The notes: a model not told the origin generated them from the sequence alone. DNA of 64,000 bases from Nocardia higoensis (GCF_015477835.1 NZ_JADLQN010000001.1:1922001-1986000), one strand, 5' to 3'. Shown: positions 45,200 to 55,250, counted from the first letter of the stretch. Translations and numbers: made by a program.

Positions 45200-47281
45200 T
45201 CAGGCCGCTCGCGTCGACCGGCCGCCGGCGCCCCGTCCGGCTCCGGCACGCACCACCTCGGCGACGGCCTCGCCGGTCAGCTCGCCGAGGCGCACCACGC
45301 GGCCGCGCAGAGCGCGCGCCAGTTCGGCGGCCAGGCCGAGCCGGATCATGCCGCGTTCGCAGTCCACCACCATCGCCGTCACACCGTCGCCCGCCAGCAG
45401 GCCCGCGGCGGTTTTCGCCCGGCCGACCGGGTCGGCGCCGCCGGTGGCGCGTCCGTCGGTGAGCAGCACCAGCATCGGGCGTCGGCGCGGATCGCGGACC
45501 CGCTCGCGGTGCACGATCTCGCGGGCCTTCAGCAGACCGGCGGCCAGCGGCGTCTTGCCGCCGGTACGCAGTCCGGCCAGCCTGCGCACGGCGATGTCCA
45601 CCGACGAGGTCGGCGGCAACACCAGTTCGGCCGCTGCGCCGCGCACACTGATCACGGCCACCTTGTCGCGCCGCTGGTAGGCGTCGCGCAGCAGGGTGAC
45701 GATGGCGCCGGTCACCGCGGAGAGCCGGTCACGCGCGGCCATCGAGCCGGAGGCGTCGACCACGAAGACCACCAGGTTGCCCTCGCGGCCCTCGCGGCAG
45801 GCGCCGCGCAGATCCTCGGGAGCGAAGATCATCCCGGCCTCGGGGCGGTCGCGCAGATGCTGGCGCGGGGCCGCCGCGAAGACGGTGCCGAGCAGATGCA
45901 GGCCGGTGCCGGGGTCGGTGGTCGCGCGCACCACCCGGCCGTTGCGGGTCTGGGCGCGGGAGCGGCGGCCCGGCACACCCTCGCCGACACCGGGCACCTC
46001 CCAGCGTGGCGGCTCGGCCGCGCGGGCCGCCGGTGTGCCCGAACGTCCTTCGCCGGATCGCCCGCCGCCGGGGCCGTCGGTGTCAGGACCGTCCGGATCG
46101 GGGCCGTCCGGGTCGTCGTGGCGGCCGGGGTCCGCCGCACCGTCACGTCCACCGGCGGCGTCGTCCTGATCACCGGTCCGGTGGTCGGCGTCTCGATCGT
46201 CGGCGTCCTGCCCCGTCGAGTCGTCGCCGCGCCGGTCGTCGCCCCGATCCTGCTGCGGTGCGGGCGGTTGCGCCTGGTCGACCGCCTCCGCCGCGTCGCG
46301 CATGGCCTGATCGAGCTGGTCATCGCTGATGCCGGGCTCGTCGAAGGGATCCCGGCGACGGCGATGCGGCAGCGCGAGTTCCGCCGCGACGCGCACGTCC
46401 TGCTCACCGACCGCGTCCGCACCGCGCCACGCGGCGTGCGCGGTGGCGGTGCGGGCCACCACCAGATCGGCGCGCATACCGTCGACGTCGAAAGACGCGC
46501 ACAGAGCGGCGATCCGGCGCAGTTCGGTGTCGTCGAGCGTCACCTCGCCGACCCGGTCACGGGCCTGCAGGACGCGGTCGGCGATCTCCCGGTCGGCGGC
46601 GGCGTAGCGGGCGGCGAACGCGACCGGATCCGCCTCGTAGTCCAGCCTGCGCCGCACCACCGCCATCCGGGTGTCGACGTCGCGGGAGGCGGCCACATCG
46701 ACGGTGAGGCCGAACCGGTCGAGCAGCTGCGGACGCAACTCGCCCTCTTCCGGATTCATCGTCCCCACCAGCACGAATCGCGCCGGATGCGAATGCGAGA
46801 CCCCGTCGCGCTCCACGTGCACCCGGCCCATCGCGGCGGCGTCGAGCAGCACGTCCACCAGATGATCGTGCAACAGGTTGACCTCGTCGACGTAGAGCAC
46901 GCCGTGATGGGCGGCGGCCAGCAGCCCGGGCCGGAATGCCTGCTCTCCGTCGCGCAGCACTCGTTCCAGATCCAGTGAGCCGACCACCCGGTCCTCGGTC
47001 GCGCCGACCGGCAGCTCCACCAGCCGCGCGGGCCGGGCGCCGGTCTCGTCCACGACCGGCGGCAGCAGGTTCGCCAGCGCGCGCACGACCGTCGATTTCG
47101 CGGTCCCCTTCTCCCCACGCACCAGCACACCGCCGATGCCGGGATGCACGGCGCACAGGATCAGCGCCAGCTGCAACTGTTCCTGCCCGACCACGGCGGA
47201 AAAGGGGAATCCGGCCTCGGAGCCGGTCGCGGACGTCGGCACGGCAACGCTGTGCAGCCGTTCGGCATGGGACAAGGACAT
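45200..47281 (-). CDS. Magnesium/cobalt chelatase-type AAA+ and VWA subunit (Rv2850c-like)
   Basis: 693 residues, a fusion of a ChlI-like AAA+ ATPase and a ChlD-like VWA domain. Walker A is [16 protein letters not shown], the Walker B region is [19 protein letters not shown], and the VWA MIDAS is [15 protein letters not shown] proline- and Asp-rich linker (about 300-420, many DGPD/DDRD repeats) separates the halves. With the cob genes downstream it probably supplies the motor for cobalt insertion by CobN, which is not in this window. The GGGTAGGG ribosome site lies just upstream of ATG 47281. Confidence 0.9.
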   Translation of the reverse strand: MSLSHAERLHSVAVPTSATGSEAGFPFSAVVGQEQLQLALILCAVHPGIGGVLVRGEKGTAKSTVVRALANLLPPVVDETGARPARLVELPVGATEDRVVGSLDLERVLRDGEQAFRPGLLAAAHHGVLYVDEVNLLHDHLVDVLLDAAAMGRVHVERDGVSHSHPARFVLVGTMNPEEGELRPQLLDRFGLTVDVAASRDVDTRMAVVRRRLDYEADPVAFAARYAAADREIADRVLQARDRVGEVTLDDTELRRIAALCASFDVDGMRADLVVARTATAHAAWRGADAVGEQDVRVAAELALPHRRRRDPFDEPGISDDQLDQAMRDAAEAVDQAQPPAPQQDRGDDRRGDDSTGQDADDRDADHRTGDQDDAAGGRDGAADPGRHDDPDGPDPDGPDTDGPGGGRSGEGRSGTPAARAAEPPRWEVPGVGEGVPGRRSRAQTRNGRVVRATTDPGTGLHLLGTVFAAAPRQHLRDRPEAGMIFAPEDLRGACREGREGNLVVFVVDASGSMAARDRLSAVTGAIVTLLRDAYQRRDKVAVISVRGAAAELVLPPTSSVDIAVRRLAGLRTGGKTPLAAGLLKAREIVHRERVRDPRRRPMLVLLTDGRATGGADPVGRAKTAAGLLAGDGVTAMVVDCERGMIRLGLAAELARALRGRVVRLGELTGEAVAEVVRAGAGRGAGGRSTRAA

Positions 47282-47285
47282 GTCC

Positions 47286-47432
47286 CTACCCTAAGCGGGG
47301 CCGCGGCGCCCTCGGTCGCCACCCTGGGTGCCCCCGCACGCCGTGCGCGGGTCGACACGACCGCGGGCACAGCGCCCGCACTACGCGGAGGATCGGCGCG
47401 GCCTCGTCGTCCGCGCTCCAGGAAGCGCTCAT
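47286..47432 (-). CDS. Possible 48-residue ORF just upstream of the chelatase gene
   Basis: ATG 47432 follows AAGGAG and opens [20 protein letters not shown], then an Arg/Pro/His-rich tail, ending 5 bp before the chelatase ATG. The segment APILRVVRA resembles the start of the acyl-CoA carboxylase epsilon subunit (PVLRVVRG), but the rest does not. It could be a frameshifted remnant or a coupling leader. Confidence 0.35.
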   Translation of the reverse strand: MSASWSADDEAAPILRVVRALCPRSCRPAHGVRGHPGWRPRAPRPRLG

Positions 47433-47508
47433 CGTGGCACTCCTTGGTCGTGGTCTCGGTGGCACCCGCCCCGCCGCGGTCGGATCGGGCGGCTCGAGCC
47501 GGCGGCGG

Positions 47509-47552
47509 ATCGGGCGGTCAGCCGCGACGCATCGGGCGGTCAGCCGCGACGC
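47509..47552. repeat. 22-bp tandem duplication across the elaA stop
   Basis: ATCGGGCGGTCAGCCGCGACGC is present twice in a row at 47509 and 47531. The second copy contains the last codons and stop of the acetyltransferase gene, so a second in-phase copy of its MRRG-stop ending sits just downstream. Confidence 0.85.
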
Positions 47553-47989
47553 ATCGGCACGTGCTCGATGCCGTCCTCGAGGAATGTGTCACCGTCGGTG
47601 ACGAAGCCGTGTTTGGCGTACATGTCGACCAGGTAGGTCTGGGCATCGAGCCGCACGGTGGACTCCCCCACCTCGGCCAGCGCCGCCCGCAGCAGCCGGG
47701 TGGTGTAGCCGTGTCCGCGCGCTTCCTTCGCCGTGCAGAGACGACCGATGCGGAAGGACTCCACGCCGTCGGTGTGCTCCTCGAGCAGCCGCAGCGTGCA
47801 GATGATCTCGCCCTCGTCGTCGAGCCAGAAATGGCGCGTCTCCGGCAACAGGTCGAGCCCGTCCAGTTCCGGATACGCGCATTTCTGTTCGACGACGAAG
47901 ACTTCCACGCGAAGCTTCAACAGCTGGTACAGGGTGGCGGTATCGAGATCCGCGGCCCACGAACGCTTGAGCGCAACCGTTGACATCAT
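47540..47989 (-). CDS. elaA: GNAT acetyltransferase, ElaA type (Rv2851c-like)
   Basis: 149 residues. The family start LYQLLKLRVEVFVVEQ with YPELDGLD and the acetyl-CoA loop (RLCTAKEARGHGYTTRLL) are clear, followed by YLVDMYAKHGFV. The substrate is unknown. It lies 18 bp downstream of mqo and upstream of the chelatase. Confidence 0.9.
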   Translation of the reverse strand: MMSTVALKRSWAADLDTATLYQLLKLRVEVFVVEQKCAYPELDGLDLLPETRHFWLDDEGEIICTLRLLEEHTDGVESFRIGRLCTAKEARGHGYTTRLLRAALAEVGESTVRLDAQTYLVDMYAKHGFVTDGDTFLEDGIEHVPMRRG

Positions 47990-48007
47990 CGCGCTTTGCT
48001 ATCACAC

Positions 48008-49525
48008 CTAGGCGCCGGGCGCGACCCCTACCGGCTGCGGCGTGTTCGCCGCGCCCGACTCGGTCAGGCGAAGGGCCTTGTTGGTCCAATTCCAGACTTC
48101 GTGGAAGAGGGCCTTGTCTTCGGAGAGCTTCACCCCGAGCGAGGGAATCATCTCCCGCAGGCGCGGCGTCCAATCGGCGTATTCGCGCGGGAAGCAGCGC
48201 TGCAGCACATCGAGCATGGCCGTCACGCAGGTCGAGGCGCCGGGCGAGGCGCCGAGCAGACCCGCGATGGAACCGTCCTGGGCCGCGATGACCGCGGTGC
48301 CCAGCTCGAGCACGCCGCCCACCCCCTTGCGACGAATGATCTGCACGCGCTGACCGGCGGTGATCAGCTCCCAGTCGTTGCCGCGGGCGCGCGGAACGAA
48401 CTCCTCCAGCGTGACGACCCGTCCGGATTGGGACTTCAACAGCTCCGAGACCAGGTACTTCACCAGCGACAGCTCGGTGACGCCGACACCGAGCATCGGG
48501 GCCAGGTTGCCAGCCCGGATCGACTTGAACAGGTCGGCATTGCTGCCGTCCTTGAGGAACTTCGGCGTCCAGCCCGCGTAGGGACCGAACAGCAGGCCCG
48601 GCTTGCCGTTGATGACGCGGGTGTCCAGGTGCGGCACCGACATCGGCGGAGCGCCGACGGCGGCCTTGCCGTAGACCTTGGCCTCGTGCTTGTCGATCAG
48701 CTCGGGGTTGGTGCAGCGCAGGAACTGGCCGCTGACCGGGAACCCGGCGAAGCCCTTGATCTCCTTGATGCCCGACTTCTGCAGCAGCGGCAGCGCGCCG
48801 CCGCCCGCGCCGACGAACACGAACTTGGCCAGCAGGGTGCGGCTCTCGCGCGTGCGCCTGTTGCGCACGGTGACCTTCCAACTGCCGTCGGACTGCTTGG
48901 ACAGGTTGCGTACCTCGTGACCGAAGGCCAGGTCCGCACCCACCGAACCGAGGTAGCCGAGCAGTTCCTTGGTCAGCGAACCGAAGTCGATGTCGGTGCC
49001 GTTGTCGGTCCAGTTGAGCGCGATCGGGTCGGAGAAGTCCCGGCCCTTGGCCATCAGCGGCAGGCGACGACCGAACTCGTCGGGGCTGTCGATGTACTCC
49101 ATGCCTTCGAACAGCGGGTGCGGGGCCAGCGCTTCGTACCGCTTGCGCAAGTACTGCACGTCATCGGCGCCGTGTACGAAGCTGACGTGCGGAATCGGGT
49201 TGATGAACCGCGAGGGGTCGCCGAGGACGCCGTTCTCGGTGGCATAGGCCCAGAACTGCCGGGAGACCTGGAAGCGCTCGTTGATGTCGATGGCCTTGGT
49301 CACGTCGACCGAGCCGTCCGGCTTCTGCGGGCTGTAGTTGAGCTCGCACAAGGCCGAGTGACCGGTGCCCGCGTTGTTCCACGGATCACTGCTCTCCGCG
49401 GCCGCGGCGTCGAGCCGCTCGAACAGCGAGATCGACCACTCCGGCTGTAACCGGCTGATGAGGGCACCGAGGGTGGCACTCATGATTCCGGCGCCGATGA
49501 GCACCACATCGGTCTTTTCAGTCAT
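48008..49525 (-). CDS. mqo: Malate:quinone oxidoreductase
   Basis: 505 residues from ATG 49525 ([11 protein letters not shown]). The FAD-binding Rossmann motif is [16 protein letters not shown]. Family motifs include [17 protein letters not shown] and [16 protein letters not shown], with [17 protein letters not shown] near the C-terminus. It is a peripheral membrane enzyme oxidising malate and reducing menaquinone in the TCA cycle. It matches Rv2852c. Confidence 0.97.
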   Translation of the reverse strand: MTEKTDVVLIGAGIMSATLGALISRLQPEWSISLFERLDAAAAESSDPWNNAGTGHSALCELNYSPQKPDGSVDVTKAIDINERFQVSRQFWAYATENGVLGDPSRFINPIPHVSFVHGADDVQYLRKRYEALAPHPLFEGMEYIDSPDEFGRRLPLMAKGRDFSDPIALNWTDNGTDIDFGSLTKELLGYLGSVGADLAFGHEVRNLSKQSDGSWKVTVRNRRTRESRTLLAKFVFVGAGGGALPLLQKSGIKEIKGFAGFPVSGQFLRCTNPELIDKHEAKVYGKAAVGAPPMSVPHLDTRVINGKPGLLFGPYAGWTPKFLKDGSNADLFKSIRAGNLAPMLGVGVTELSLVKYLVSELLKSQSGRVVTLEEFVPRARGNDWELITAGQRVQIIRRKGVGGVLELGTAVIAAQDGSIAGLLGASPGASTCVTAMLDVLQRCFPREYADWTPRLREMIPSLGVKLSEDKALFHEVWNWTNKALRLTESGAANTPQPVGVAPGA

Positions 49526-49762
49526 GGCAGCTTTCGGCACGGCTTGATCGACTTCCTTGTCACTTCTGCGGCGCGGCCCCCGTTGGCCTGCCTTGGTTGT
49601 AGCGAGCCTGGCGTGACTCGGCGGCTAGGTTACCCGCCGTTCACCTGTGCCCAATTGTGCACCTCATGACCTCCGATTTCGGCAACGGACCCTGCGAATG
49701 TGATAAAGATTCCTCTCCCGCCGCAGGTCGCGCCCGGTCTATATTCCGGCCGCCGCCTGGCC

Positions 49763-49768
49763 TACATT
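49763..49768 (+). promoter_or_regulatory. Possible -10 element for a leaderless Rv2854-like transcript
   Basis: TACATT matches TANNNT and ends six bases before GTG 49775, the spacing expected when transcription begins at the start codon. No ribosome site precedes that GTG. Confidence 0.45.
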
Positions 49769-49774
49769 GATTCC

Positions 49775-50866
49775 GTGACCGATCGAACTCCTGAGGGCGT
49801 GTCCGACATCACCGTGACGAATTCCGAGGTCGACGACAGTGCGCCGCGATGGCAGGCGGATGTTCTCGGCGCCGGCTATCAGCAGCACACCATCGACCTC
49901 GGCGAGGACCCCGACGGCGAGGGCGAGGTGGTCGCGACGCTGGTGCGGCATCTGCCCGACTCCGGCACCGAGACTTCGGCAACAGCGGAAACCGCCGTGT
50001 TGTACGTGCACGGATTCACCGACTATTTCTTCCAGCGCCATCTCGCCGAGCACTTCGCCGGGCGCGGACATCGGTTCTACGCCCTCGATCTGCGCAAGTG
50101 CGGTCGCTCGCTGCGGTCCGGGCAGAGTCCGCACTATGTCACCGATCTGGCGTTCTACGACGCCGAACTCGGCGAGGCGCTGCGCATCGTCCGTGCCGAA
50201 ACCGGCGCGAAGGTCCTGCTGGTCGGGCACTCCACCGGTGGACTCATCCTGCCGCTGTGGCTGGACCGGCTCAACCGCGCCGGCGGCGTCGCCGAGGCGG
50301 GCATCATCGGATTGGTGCTCAACAGCCCGTGGTTCGACCTGCAGGGCCCGTCCTACTACCGGACCATCGGCACTCCGCTCATCGATACCCTCGGCCGGTT
50401 CCGGGCGACCTCCCGCCTGCCCGGCGGCGGCCTGAGCACCTACGGAGACAGCCTGCATCACACCGTGGCCGGTGAATGGGACTACAACTTGGACTGGAAG
50501 CCGTTGGCGGGCGCGCCGGTGCGCTTCGGCTGGCTGCGCGCGGTCCGGCGCGGCCACTTCCGGCTGCATCAAGGGCTCGACATCGGCGTGCCCGCGCTGA
50601 TCCTGCGCTCGAAGTTGACGAAGTTCTTGCGCAAGTACGCTCCGGCCGCCGATGTGGCCGACACGGTGCTCGACGTCAAGCAGATCCAGCGCTGGTCCGG
50701 CTGCCTGGGCGACCGCACCAATATCGTGCCCATCGACGGCGCCCGCCACGACGTGTTCCTGTCCGCGCAGGCGCCACGCGCACGGGCATTCGCCGAACTC
50801 GACCACTGGCTGGACTGGCTGGACGAGTACCGACGGGTCCAGCAGCGGCAACCGGCCGAGGGCTGA
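49775..50866 (+). CDS. Alpha/beta hydrolase, lysophospholipase-like (Rv2854-like)
   Basis: 363 residues from GTG 49775; GTG 49700 and GTG 49799 are alternatives. The nucleophile elbow is LLVGHSTGGLILP with catalytic Ser. The oxyanion region is VLYVHGFTDYFFQRHLAEHF, and a C-terminal DGARHDVFLS supplies the His. It is a serine hydrolase, probably acting on lipid esters, related to monoglyceride lipases. It is divergent from mqo. Confidence 0.85.
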   Translation: MTDRTPEGVSDITVTNSEVDDSAPRWQADVLGAGYQQHTIDLGEDPDGEGEVVATLVRHLPDSGTETSATAETAVLYVHGFTDYFFQRHLAEHFAGRGHRFYALDLRKCGRSLRSGQSPHYVTDLAFYDAELGEALRIVRAETGAKVLLVGHSTGGLILPLWLDRLNRAGGVAEAGIIGLVLNSPWFDLQGPSYYRTIGTPLIDTLGRFRATSRLPGGGLSTYGDSLHHTVAGEWDYNLDWKPLAGAPVRFGWLRAVRRGHFRLHQGLDIGVPALILRSKLTKFLRKYAPAADVADTVLDVKQIQRWSGCLGDRTNIVPIDGARHDVFLSAQAPRARAFAELDHWLDWLDEYRRVQQRQPAEG

Positions 50867-50908
50867 GCCGACGAGGCCGGTCCGGCAGTCGGGTCGGCCC
50901 GCCCGCGC

Positions 50909-51472
50909 TCACCAGAGGCTGGTGCGCAACACGATCTCCGTGGCCAGTTCGTGCGCGGCTTCGGTGGCCACGTCGTCCACATCGACCTCGACGATCCGGA
51001 ACTCGCCGTAGACGAGCCGTCCGGACGCCTCGGCCCGCGCCCGGTCCATGCCCTTGGTGACCAGCACGGTCACCGGCAGTTCCAGCGGACGACAGGTCGG
51101 GTCCGCGGCGGCGCCGTCGGGTCCCGGCACGGCGGGATGGGCGCGATCGGCGACCACCATGCTGATGTAACGACCGAAGGTCCCCGAGCACACCCGCCAG
51201 GCCAGGTCGGCGCCCGCGCCGCGTCCGGCGACGTGCGCGTACGGTACGCCGAGTTCGTCGAGCAGCACGGGTATGTCGGCCGGGGTCAGACCGTCGATCG
51301 ACTCGACCGCGATGGTGCGCAGATCCGAGGTCGTCAGCCGGTGCACCACTTGGTCGAAACCGTCGACCGGGTCGCCCTCGTCGGGCAGCAGCAGCACCGT
51401 GTGGCGCGTTTCCGGGCCGTCGACGCGAACCGTGAAGGCCCGGTCGCCGACCGTGATCCGGCGGGACTCCAT
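50909..51472 (-). CDS. Alpha/beta-hydrolase-fold protein lacking catalytic residues
   Basis: 187 residues from ATG 51472. The fold is recognisable (TVLLLPDEGDPVDGFDQVVH, RTIAVESIDGLTPADIPVLL). The nucleophile elbow reads AHVAGRGAGADLAW, so the GxSxG serine is Gly, and the C-terminal catalytic His is not evident (VDVDDVATEAAHELATEIV). It is therefore unlikely to be a hydrolase and may be a binding or scaffolding protein. It stops 43 bp after the convergent Rv2854-like gene and lies just downstream of cobQ. Confidence 0.7.
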   Translation of the reverse strand: MESRRITVGDRAFTVRVDGPETRHTVLLLPDEGDPVDGFDQVVHRLTTSDLRTIAVESIDGLTPADIPVLLDELGVPYAHVAGRGAGADLAWRVCSGTFGRYISMVVADRAHPAVPGPDGAAADPTCRPLELPVTVLVTKGMDRARAEASGRLVYGEFRIVEVDVDDVATEAAHELATEIVLRTSLW

Positions 51473-51535
51473 GCCGGAACGGTACACCGCCGCGTCCGTC
51501 CGCGAGCGCGTCCCGCCGGGTCCGCGACGCCGGCC

Positions 51536-53059
51536 CTATGCCCGGCCGGCCCTCAGCACCGGCAGCCCCGCGGGCGCGCCGCCGGTGACGATGCGCTCGA
51601 GCGCTTCCTGATCGAGGTGGCGCTCCATCAGATCGGCGAGCAGATCGAGCTGTCCGGCGCGCACGCCCGCGACCGAGGTATCGGGCGACACCGCGAAGTC
51701 CGGACGTTTCGCGCGCTCGGCGACCTCGGCCAACCACACGCGGCGGAACCGGTCGCTCTCCAGCAGGCCGTGCACGTGGGTACCCCAGGCCGCGCCCGCC
51801 ACCGACCCCTCCGGCGCACCGTCGAGTTCGAGCCAGCCCGGATCATCCGTACGCCGCACCCGGCCGTGATGGATCTCGTATCCGTGCCATCCCGTCGCGG
51901 ACCGCGGCTCCGTGCCCTCGACGCGCCGCAACACCTTGGGCTCGTCGAATTCGATGTCCAGATCGAAGATCCCCAGCCCCGCCACCTCACCGGCTCCCGA
52001 CTCCACCCGGTCGACGATGCGGCGCCCCAGCATCTGGTAGCCGCCGCAGACCGCCAGGATCGGTCGCCCGCTCGCCGCCCGCTCGCGCAGCGCCTCGGCG
52101 ATCCCGCTGCGGCGCAACCACTCCAGATCCGAGACGGTGGACTTGCTGCCGGGCACGACCACGAGGTCGGCGTCGGCCAGGCGCGAGGGTTCGCTCACCC
52201 AGCGCACCGCCACACCGGGCTCGCACGCCAGGGCCTCCACATCGGTGGAATTGGAGATGCGCGGCAGCCGCACGGCCGCCACGGTCAGCCACCGGCCGCC
52301 GACGGGCGGTCGCGGCCGACCGACCGGTGCGTCGGCGACGGTGCCGAGCGAGTCCTCGGCATCGATCCACAACTCCTCGGCGAAGGGCACCACTCCGAGG
52401 GTCGGCCTGCCGGTCAGTTCGGTGAGCCGGTCCAGCCCTGGGCGCAGCAGATCCACCTCGCCGCGGAACTTGTTGACCACGAACCCCGCGATCAACTCCT
52501 GATCCTCGGGTTCGAGCACCGCCACCGTGCCGAACAGATGGGCCAGCACCCCACCCCGATCGATGTCGCCCACGACCAGCACCGGCAGGTTCGCGGCCCG
52601 TGCCAGTCCCATGTTCGCCAGATCGGTGGCGCGCAGATTGATCTCGGCGGGCGAACCCGCGCCTTCACAGACAACCACATCGAATTCGGCACGCAGCGAG
52701 GCCAATTCGTCGGCGACCACCTGCCGCAATGCGGTGCGGTGCCGGAAATAGTCGGCCGCGCCGACGGTGTCGACCGCCCGCCCGCGCACCACCAGTTGCG
52801 AACGCCGGTCGCTGCCCGGCTTGAGCAACACCGGATTGAAGCGCACGCTCGGTTCCAGCCCGCAGGCGCGCGCCTGCAGCGCCTGGGCGCGGCCGATCTC
52901 CCCGCCGTCGAGGGTGACGACCGAATTGTTGGACATGTTCTGTGCCTTGAACGGCGCGACCCGGATCCCCCGCCGTGCGAGCATCCGGCACAGCCCCGCG
53001 ACCACCACGCTCTTGCCCGCGTCCGATGTGGTGCCCGCGACCAGGAGCGCGCCCCTCAT
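51536..53059 (-). CDS. cobQ: Cobyric acid synthase
   Basis: 507 residues. The ATPase-like N-domain has [20 protein letters not shown] and [14 protein letters not shown]. Later stretches are [19 protein letters not shown] and the GATase triad Cys in [17 protein letters not shown]. It amidates the remaining four side chains of the corrin ring with glutamine. It lies 28 bp downstream of map. Confidence 0.97.
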   Translation of the reverse strand: MRGALLVAGTTSDAGKSVVVAGLCRMLARRGIRVAPFKAQNMSNNSVVTLDGGEIGRAQALQARACGLEPSVRFNPVLLKPGSDRRSQLVVRGRAVDTVGAADYFRHRTALRQVVADELASLRAEFDVVVCEGAGSPAEINLRATDLANMGLARAANLPVLVVGDIDRGGVLAHLFGTVAVLEPEDQELIAGFVVNKFRGEVDLLRPGLDRLTELTGRPTLGVVPFAEELWIDAEDSLGTVADAPVGRPRPPVGGRWLTVAAVRLPRISNSTDVEALACEPGVAVRWVSEPSRLADADLVVVPGSKSTVSDLEWLRRSGIAEALRERAASGRPILAVCGGYQMLGRRIVDRVESGAGEVAGLGIFDLDIEFDEPKVLRRVEGTEPRSATGWHGYEIHHGRVRRTDDPGWLELDGAPEGSVAGAAWGTHVHGLLESDRFRRVWLAEVAERAKRPDFAVSPDTSVAGVRAGQLDLLADLMERHLDQEALERIVTGGAPAGLPVLRAGRA

Positions 53060-53087
53060 CGCCGGACCGCCTCGACGGCAGCGATGT

Positions 53088-53954
53088 TCACGGCAGAGTG
53101 AGGACTTCCGCGCCCGTATCGGTGACCACGAGGGTGTGCTCGAACTGCGCGGTCCACTTGCGGTCTCTGGTGACCACGGTCCACCCGTCGTCCCAGATCT
53201 CGTAGTCGACGCCGCCGAGGTTGATCATCGGCTCGATGGTGAAGGTCATGCCGGGTTCGATGACCGTCTCCACCGAGGGCTGGTCGTAGTGCAGGATGAC
53301 CAGGCCGTTGTGGAAGGTCGGCCCCACACCGTGACCGGTGAAGTCGCGCACCACGCCGTAGCCGAAGCGGTTGGCGTAGGACTCGATGATCCGCCCGATC
53401 ACATTGAGCGCCCGGCCCGGCTTGACCGCCTTGATCGCCCGGTTCGTGGCCTCCTCGGTGCGCTCGACCAGCAGCCGAGCCTCCTCGTCGACCTCACCGG
53501 CGAGGAAGGTCCGATTGGTGTCGCCGTGCACGCCGTGGATGTAGGCGGTGACGTCGATATTGACGATGTCACCGTCCTGGACGACGGTCGAATCCGGGAT
53601 GCCGTGGCAGATCACCTCGTTCAGCGAAGTGCAGCACGACTTCTGGAAACCCTTGTAGCCCAGGGTGGACGGGTAAGCCCCGTGATCGCACATGTACTCG
53701 TGGGCGATGCGATCCAGTTCGTCGGTGGTCACGCCGGGCGCGACGGCCTTACCGGCCTCGTCGAGCGCCCGCGCCGCGATCCTGCCGGCGATCCGCATCT
53801 TCTCGATGGTCTCCGCCGTCTGCACCCACGGCTCCCCCTGCGCCTCTTTCGCCGTCTTCTTCCACACGTACTCGGGGCGTTCGATGGCGCGCGGCACCTC
53901 CCTGACGGGTGAGAGAGTGCCGGGAACCAGGGGCTGACGAGTGCGCACGGACAT
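53088..53954 (-). CDS. map: Type I methionine aminopeptidase with N-terminal extension
   Basis: 288 residues. Metal ligands are visible in [20 protein letters not shown] (two Asp), [11 protein letters not shown] (His) and [11 protein letters not shown] (Glu), with a final Glu near [10 protein letters not shown]. The first 40 residues hold the proline-rich extension of mycobacterial MapB-type enzymes ([20 protein letters not shown]). It removes the initiator Met from nascent proteins. It matches Rv2861c. Confidence 0.96.
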   Translation of the reverse strand: MSVRTRQPLVPGTLSPVREVPRAIERPEYVWKKTAKEAQGEPWVQTAETIEKMRIAGRIAARALDEAGKAVAPGVTTDELDRIAHEYMCDHGAYPSTLGYKGFQKSCCTSLNEVICHGIPDSTVVQDGDIVNIDVTAYIHGVHGDTNRTFLAGEVDEEARLLVERTEEATNRAIKAVKPGRALNVIGRIIESYANRFGYGVVRDFTGHGVGPTFHNGLVILHYDQPSVETVIEPGMTFTIEPMINLGGVDYEIWDDGWTVVTRDRKWTAQFEHTLVVTDTGAEVLTLP

Positions 53955-54133
53955 GCGATCAGCTTATCGACCGCTCAGGGACACGCCGATGGCGCGCGGT
54001 CCGCCCGCGCCCGCGATCCGGTCCGGCTCGCCCGCGTCGGTGGCCGAGGAATGGCGGTGGCCGCGGAATACTGCCGGACCACATGCCGTTCTCCCGAATG
54101 GTTGACATAGAAACTTTTTGGAGAGGACGCGCT

Positions 54134-55177
54134 GTGGAACTGGGACTCACGACATTCGCCGAGCGGTATCCCGTCGCCGACCGACCGGCACCGACCGCCG
54201 CGCAACGACTGCGCGAGGTCGTCGAGGAGGCGGTGGCCACCGAAGCGGCCGGTCTGGACGTCTACGGCGTCGGCGAGCATCACCGCGTCGACTTCGCCGC
54301 CTCCGCGCCCGCGGTGGTTCTGGCCGCCATCGCCGCGCGCACCCGACGCATCCAGCTGACCAGCGCGGTCACCGTGCTCAGCTCCGCCGACCCGGTGCGC
54401 GCCTACCAGGAGTTCGCCACCCTGGACGCACTGTCGGACGGTCGCGCCGAGTTGATGGCCGGCCGCGGCTCCTTCACCGAATCCTTCCCGCTGTTCGGCT
54501 ACGACCTGGCCGACTATGACGAGCTGTTCGAGGAGAAGCTCGGGCTGCTACTCCGCCTTCGCGAGGACGGCCCGGTCACCTGGTCCGGCAGATTCCGGCC
54601 CGCACTGCGCAGCACCATCGTCTATCCACGCACCGAGAACCGGCCGCTGCCGGTGTGGGTCGCGGTGGGCGGCAGTCCGGAATCGGTGGTGCGCGCGGGC
54701 CTGCTCGGCCTGCCGCTGGCGATCGCCATCATCGGCGGCGAGCCGGCCCGGTTCAGGCCGCTGGTCGAGCTCTACCATCGCGCACTGGCCGAGGGCGGCC
54801 ACGAGAGGCAACCCGTCGCGGTGCACGCGCACGGCTACCTCGCCGACACCGACGAACAGGCCGTCGCCGACTTCTACGACTCCTACGCCGTCGCGATGGG
54901 CAGACTCGGGCGCGAACGCGGCTGGGGTCCGATGACCAGGGCGCACTTCGACCAGCTGCGTTCGCCGCAGGGCTCACTGTTCGTCGGCACCCCCGAGCGG
55001 GTGGGCGAGAAGATCGCGGCAGTCCGCGACACCCTCGGCCTGGATCGCTTCATGCTGCACACCAGTGTCGGCACTCTGCCGCACGAGAAGGTGCTCAACA
55101 GCATCGAACTCCTGGGCACGAAGGTCGCCCCCGGTGTGCGTGCCCTCTCGGCTGATGCCCAGCGTCAGCTAACATAG
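54134..55177 (+). CDS. LLM-class flavin-dependent oxidoreductase
   Basis: 347 residues from GTG 54134, with GAGAGG upstream. The bacterial luciferase-like TIM barrel shows ELGLTTFAERYPV, VYGVGEHHRVDFAASAPAVV, ELMAGRGSFTESFPLF, and VAVGGSPESVVRAG. It probably uses FMNH2 or F420. It has no known substrate here. The stop overlaps a DtxR/IdeR-like box that precedes the iron transporter genes. Confidence 0.88.
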   Translation: MELGLTTFAERYPVADRPAPTAAQRLREVVEEAVATEAAGLDVYGVGEHHRVDFAASAPAVVLAAIAARTRRIQLTSAVTVLSSADPVRAYQEFATLDALSDGRAELMAGRGSFTESFPLFGYDLADYDELFEEKLGLLLRLREDGPVTWSGRFRPALRSTIVYPRTENRPLPVWVAVGGSPESVVRAGLLGLPLAIAIIGGEPARFRPLVELYHRALAEGGHERQPVAVHAHGYLADTDEQAVADFYDSYAVAMGRLGRERGWGPMTRAHFDQLRSPQGSLFVGTPERVGEKIAAVRDTLGLDRFMLHTSVGTLPHEKVLNSIELLGTKVAPGVRALSADAQRQLT

Positions 55178-55192
55178 GCAAGGCTCAACTTC
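55174..55192. promoter_or_regulatory. DtxR/IdeR-like iron box upstream of fbpA
   Basis: ATAGGCAAGGCTCAACTTC matches the 19-bp consensus TTAGGTTAGGCTAACCTAA at about 12 positions, including the central AGGCT. It lies 105 bp before the fbpA start, overlapping the end of the oxidoreductase gene, suited to iron-dependent repression of the transporter. Confidence 0.5.
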
Positions 55193-55212
55193 CTCCACGC
55201 GGGGGAGAGGCG

Positions 55213-55250
55213 GCGCCTGCCCCTATCCGGCCCCCGGAAAGGGCAGGCGC
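55213..55250 (+). terminator. Hairpin between the LLM gene and fbpA
   Basis: GCGCCTGCCC and GGGCAGGCGC pair as a perfect 10-bp stem around an 18-nt loop. It follows the LLM gene and precedes the fbpA start by 47 bp; it could terminate read-through or act as an attenuator in the leader of the iron-uptake operon. Confidence 0.6.

Noticed and set aside
44465..46978. 837-residue plus-strand frame opposite cobO and the chelatase gene
   Set aside because: Antisense to two well-supported genes; no domain recognisable.
47282..47539. Cobalamin riboswitch upstream of the chelatase/cob genes
   Set aside because: I looked for the B12 box (AGYCMGGAGACCKGC-like) on the minus strand and did not find it; the region holds a small ORF and tandem repeat instead.
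50951..53101. 716-residue plus-strand frame opposite cobQ
   Set aside because: Shadow of cobQ; no ribosome site or motif.
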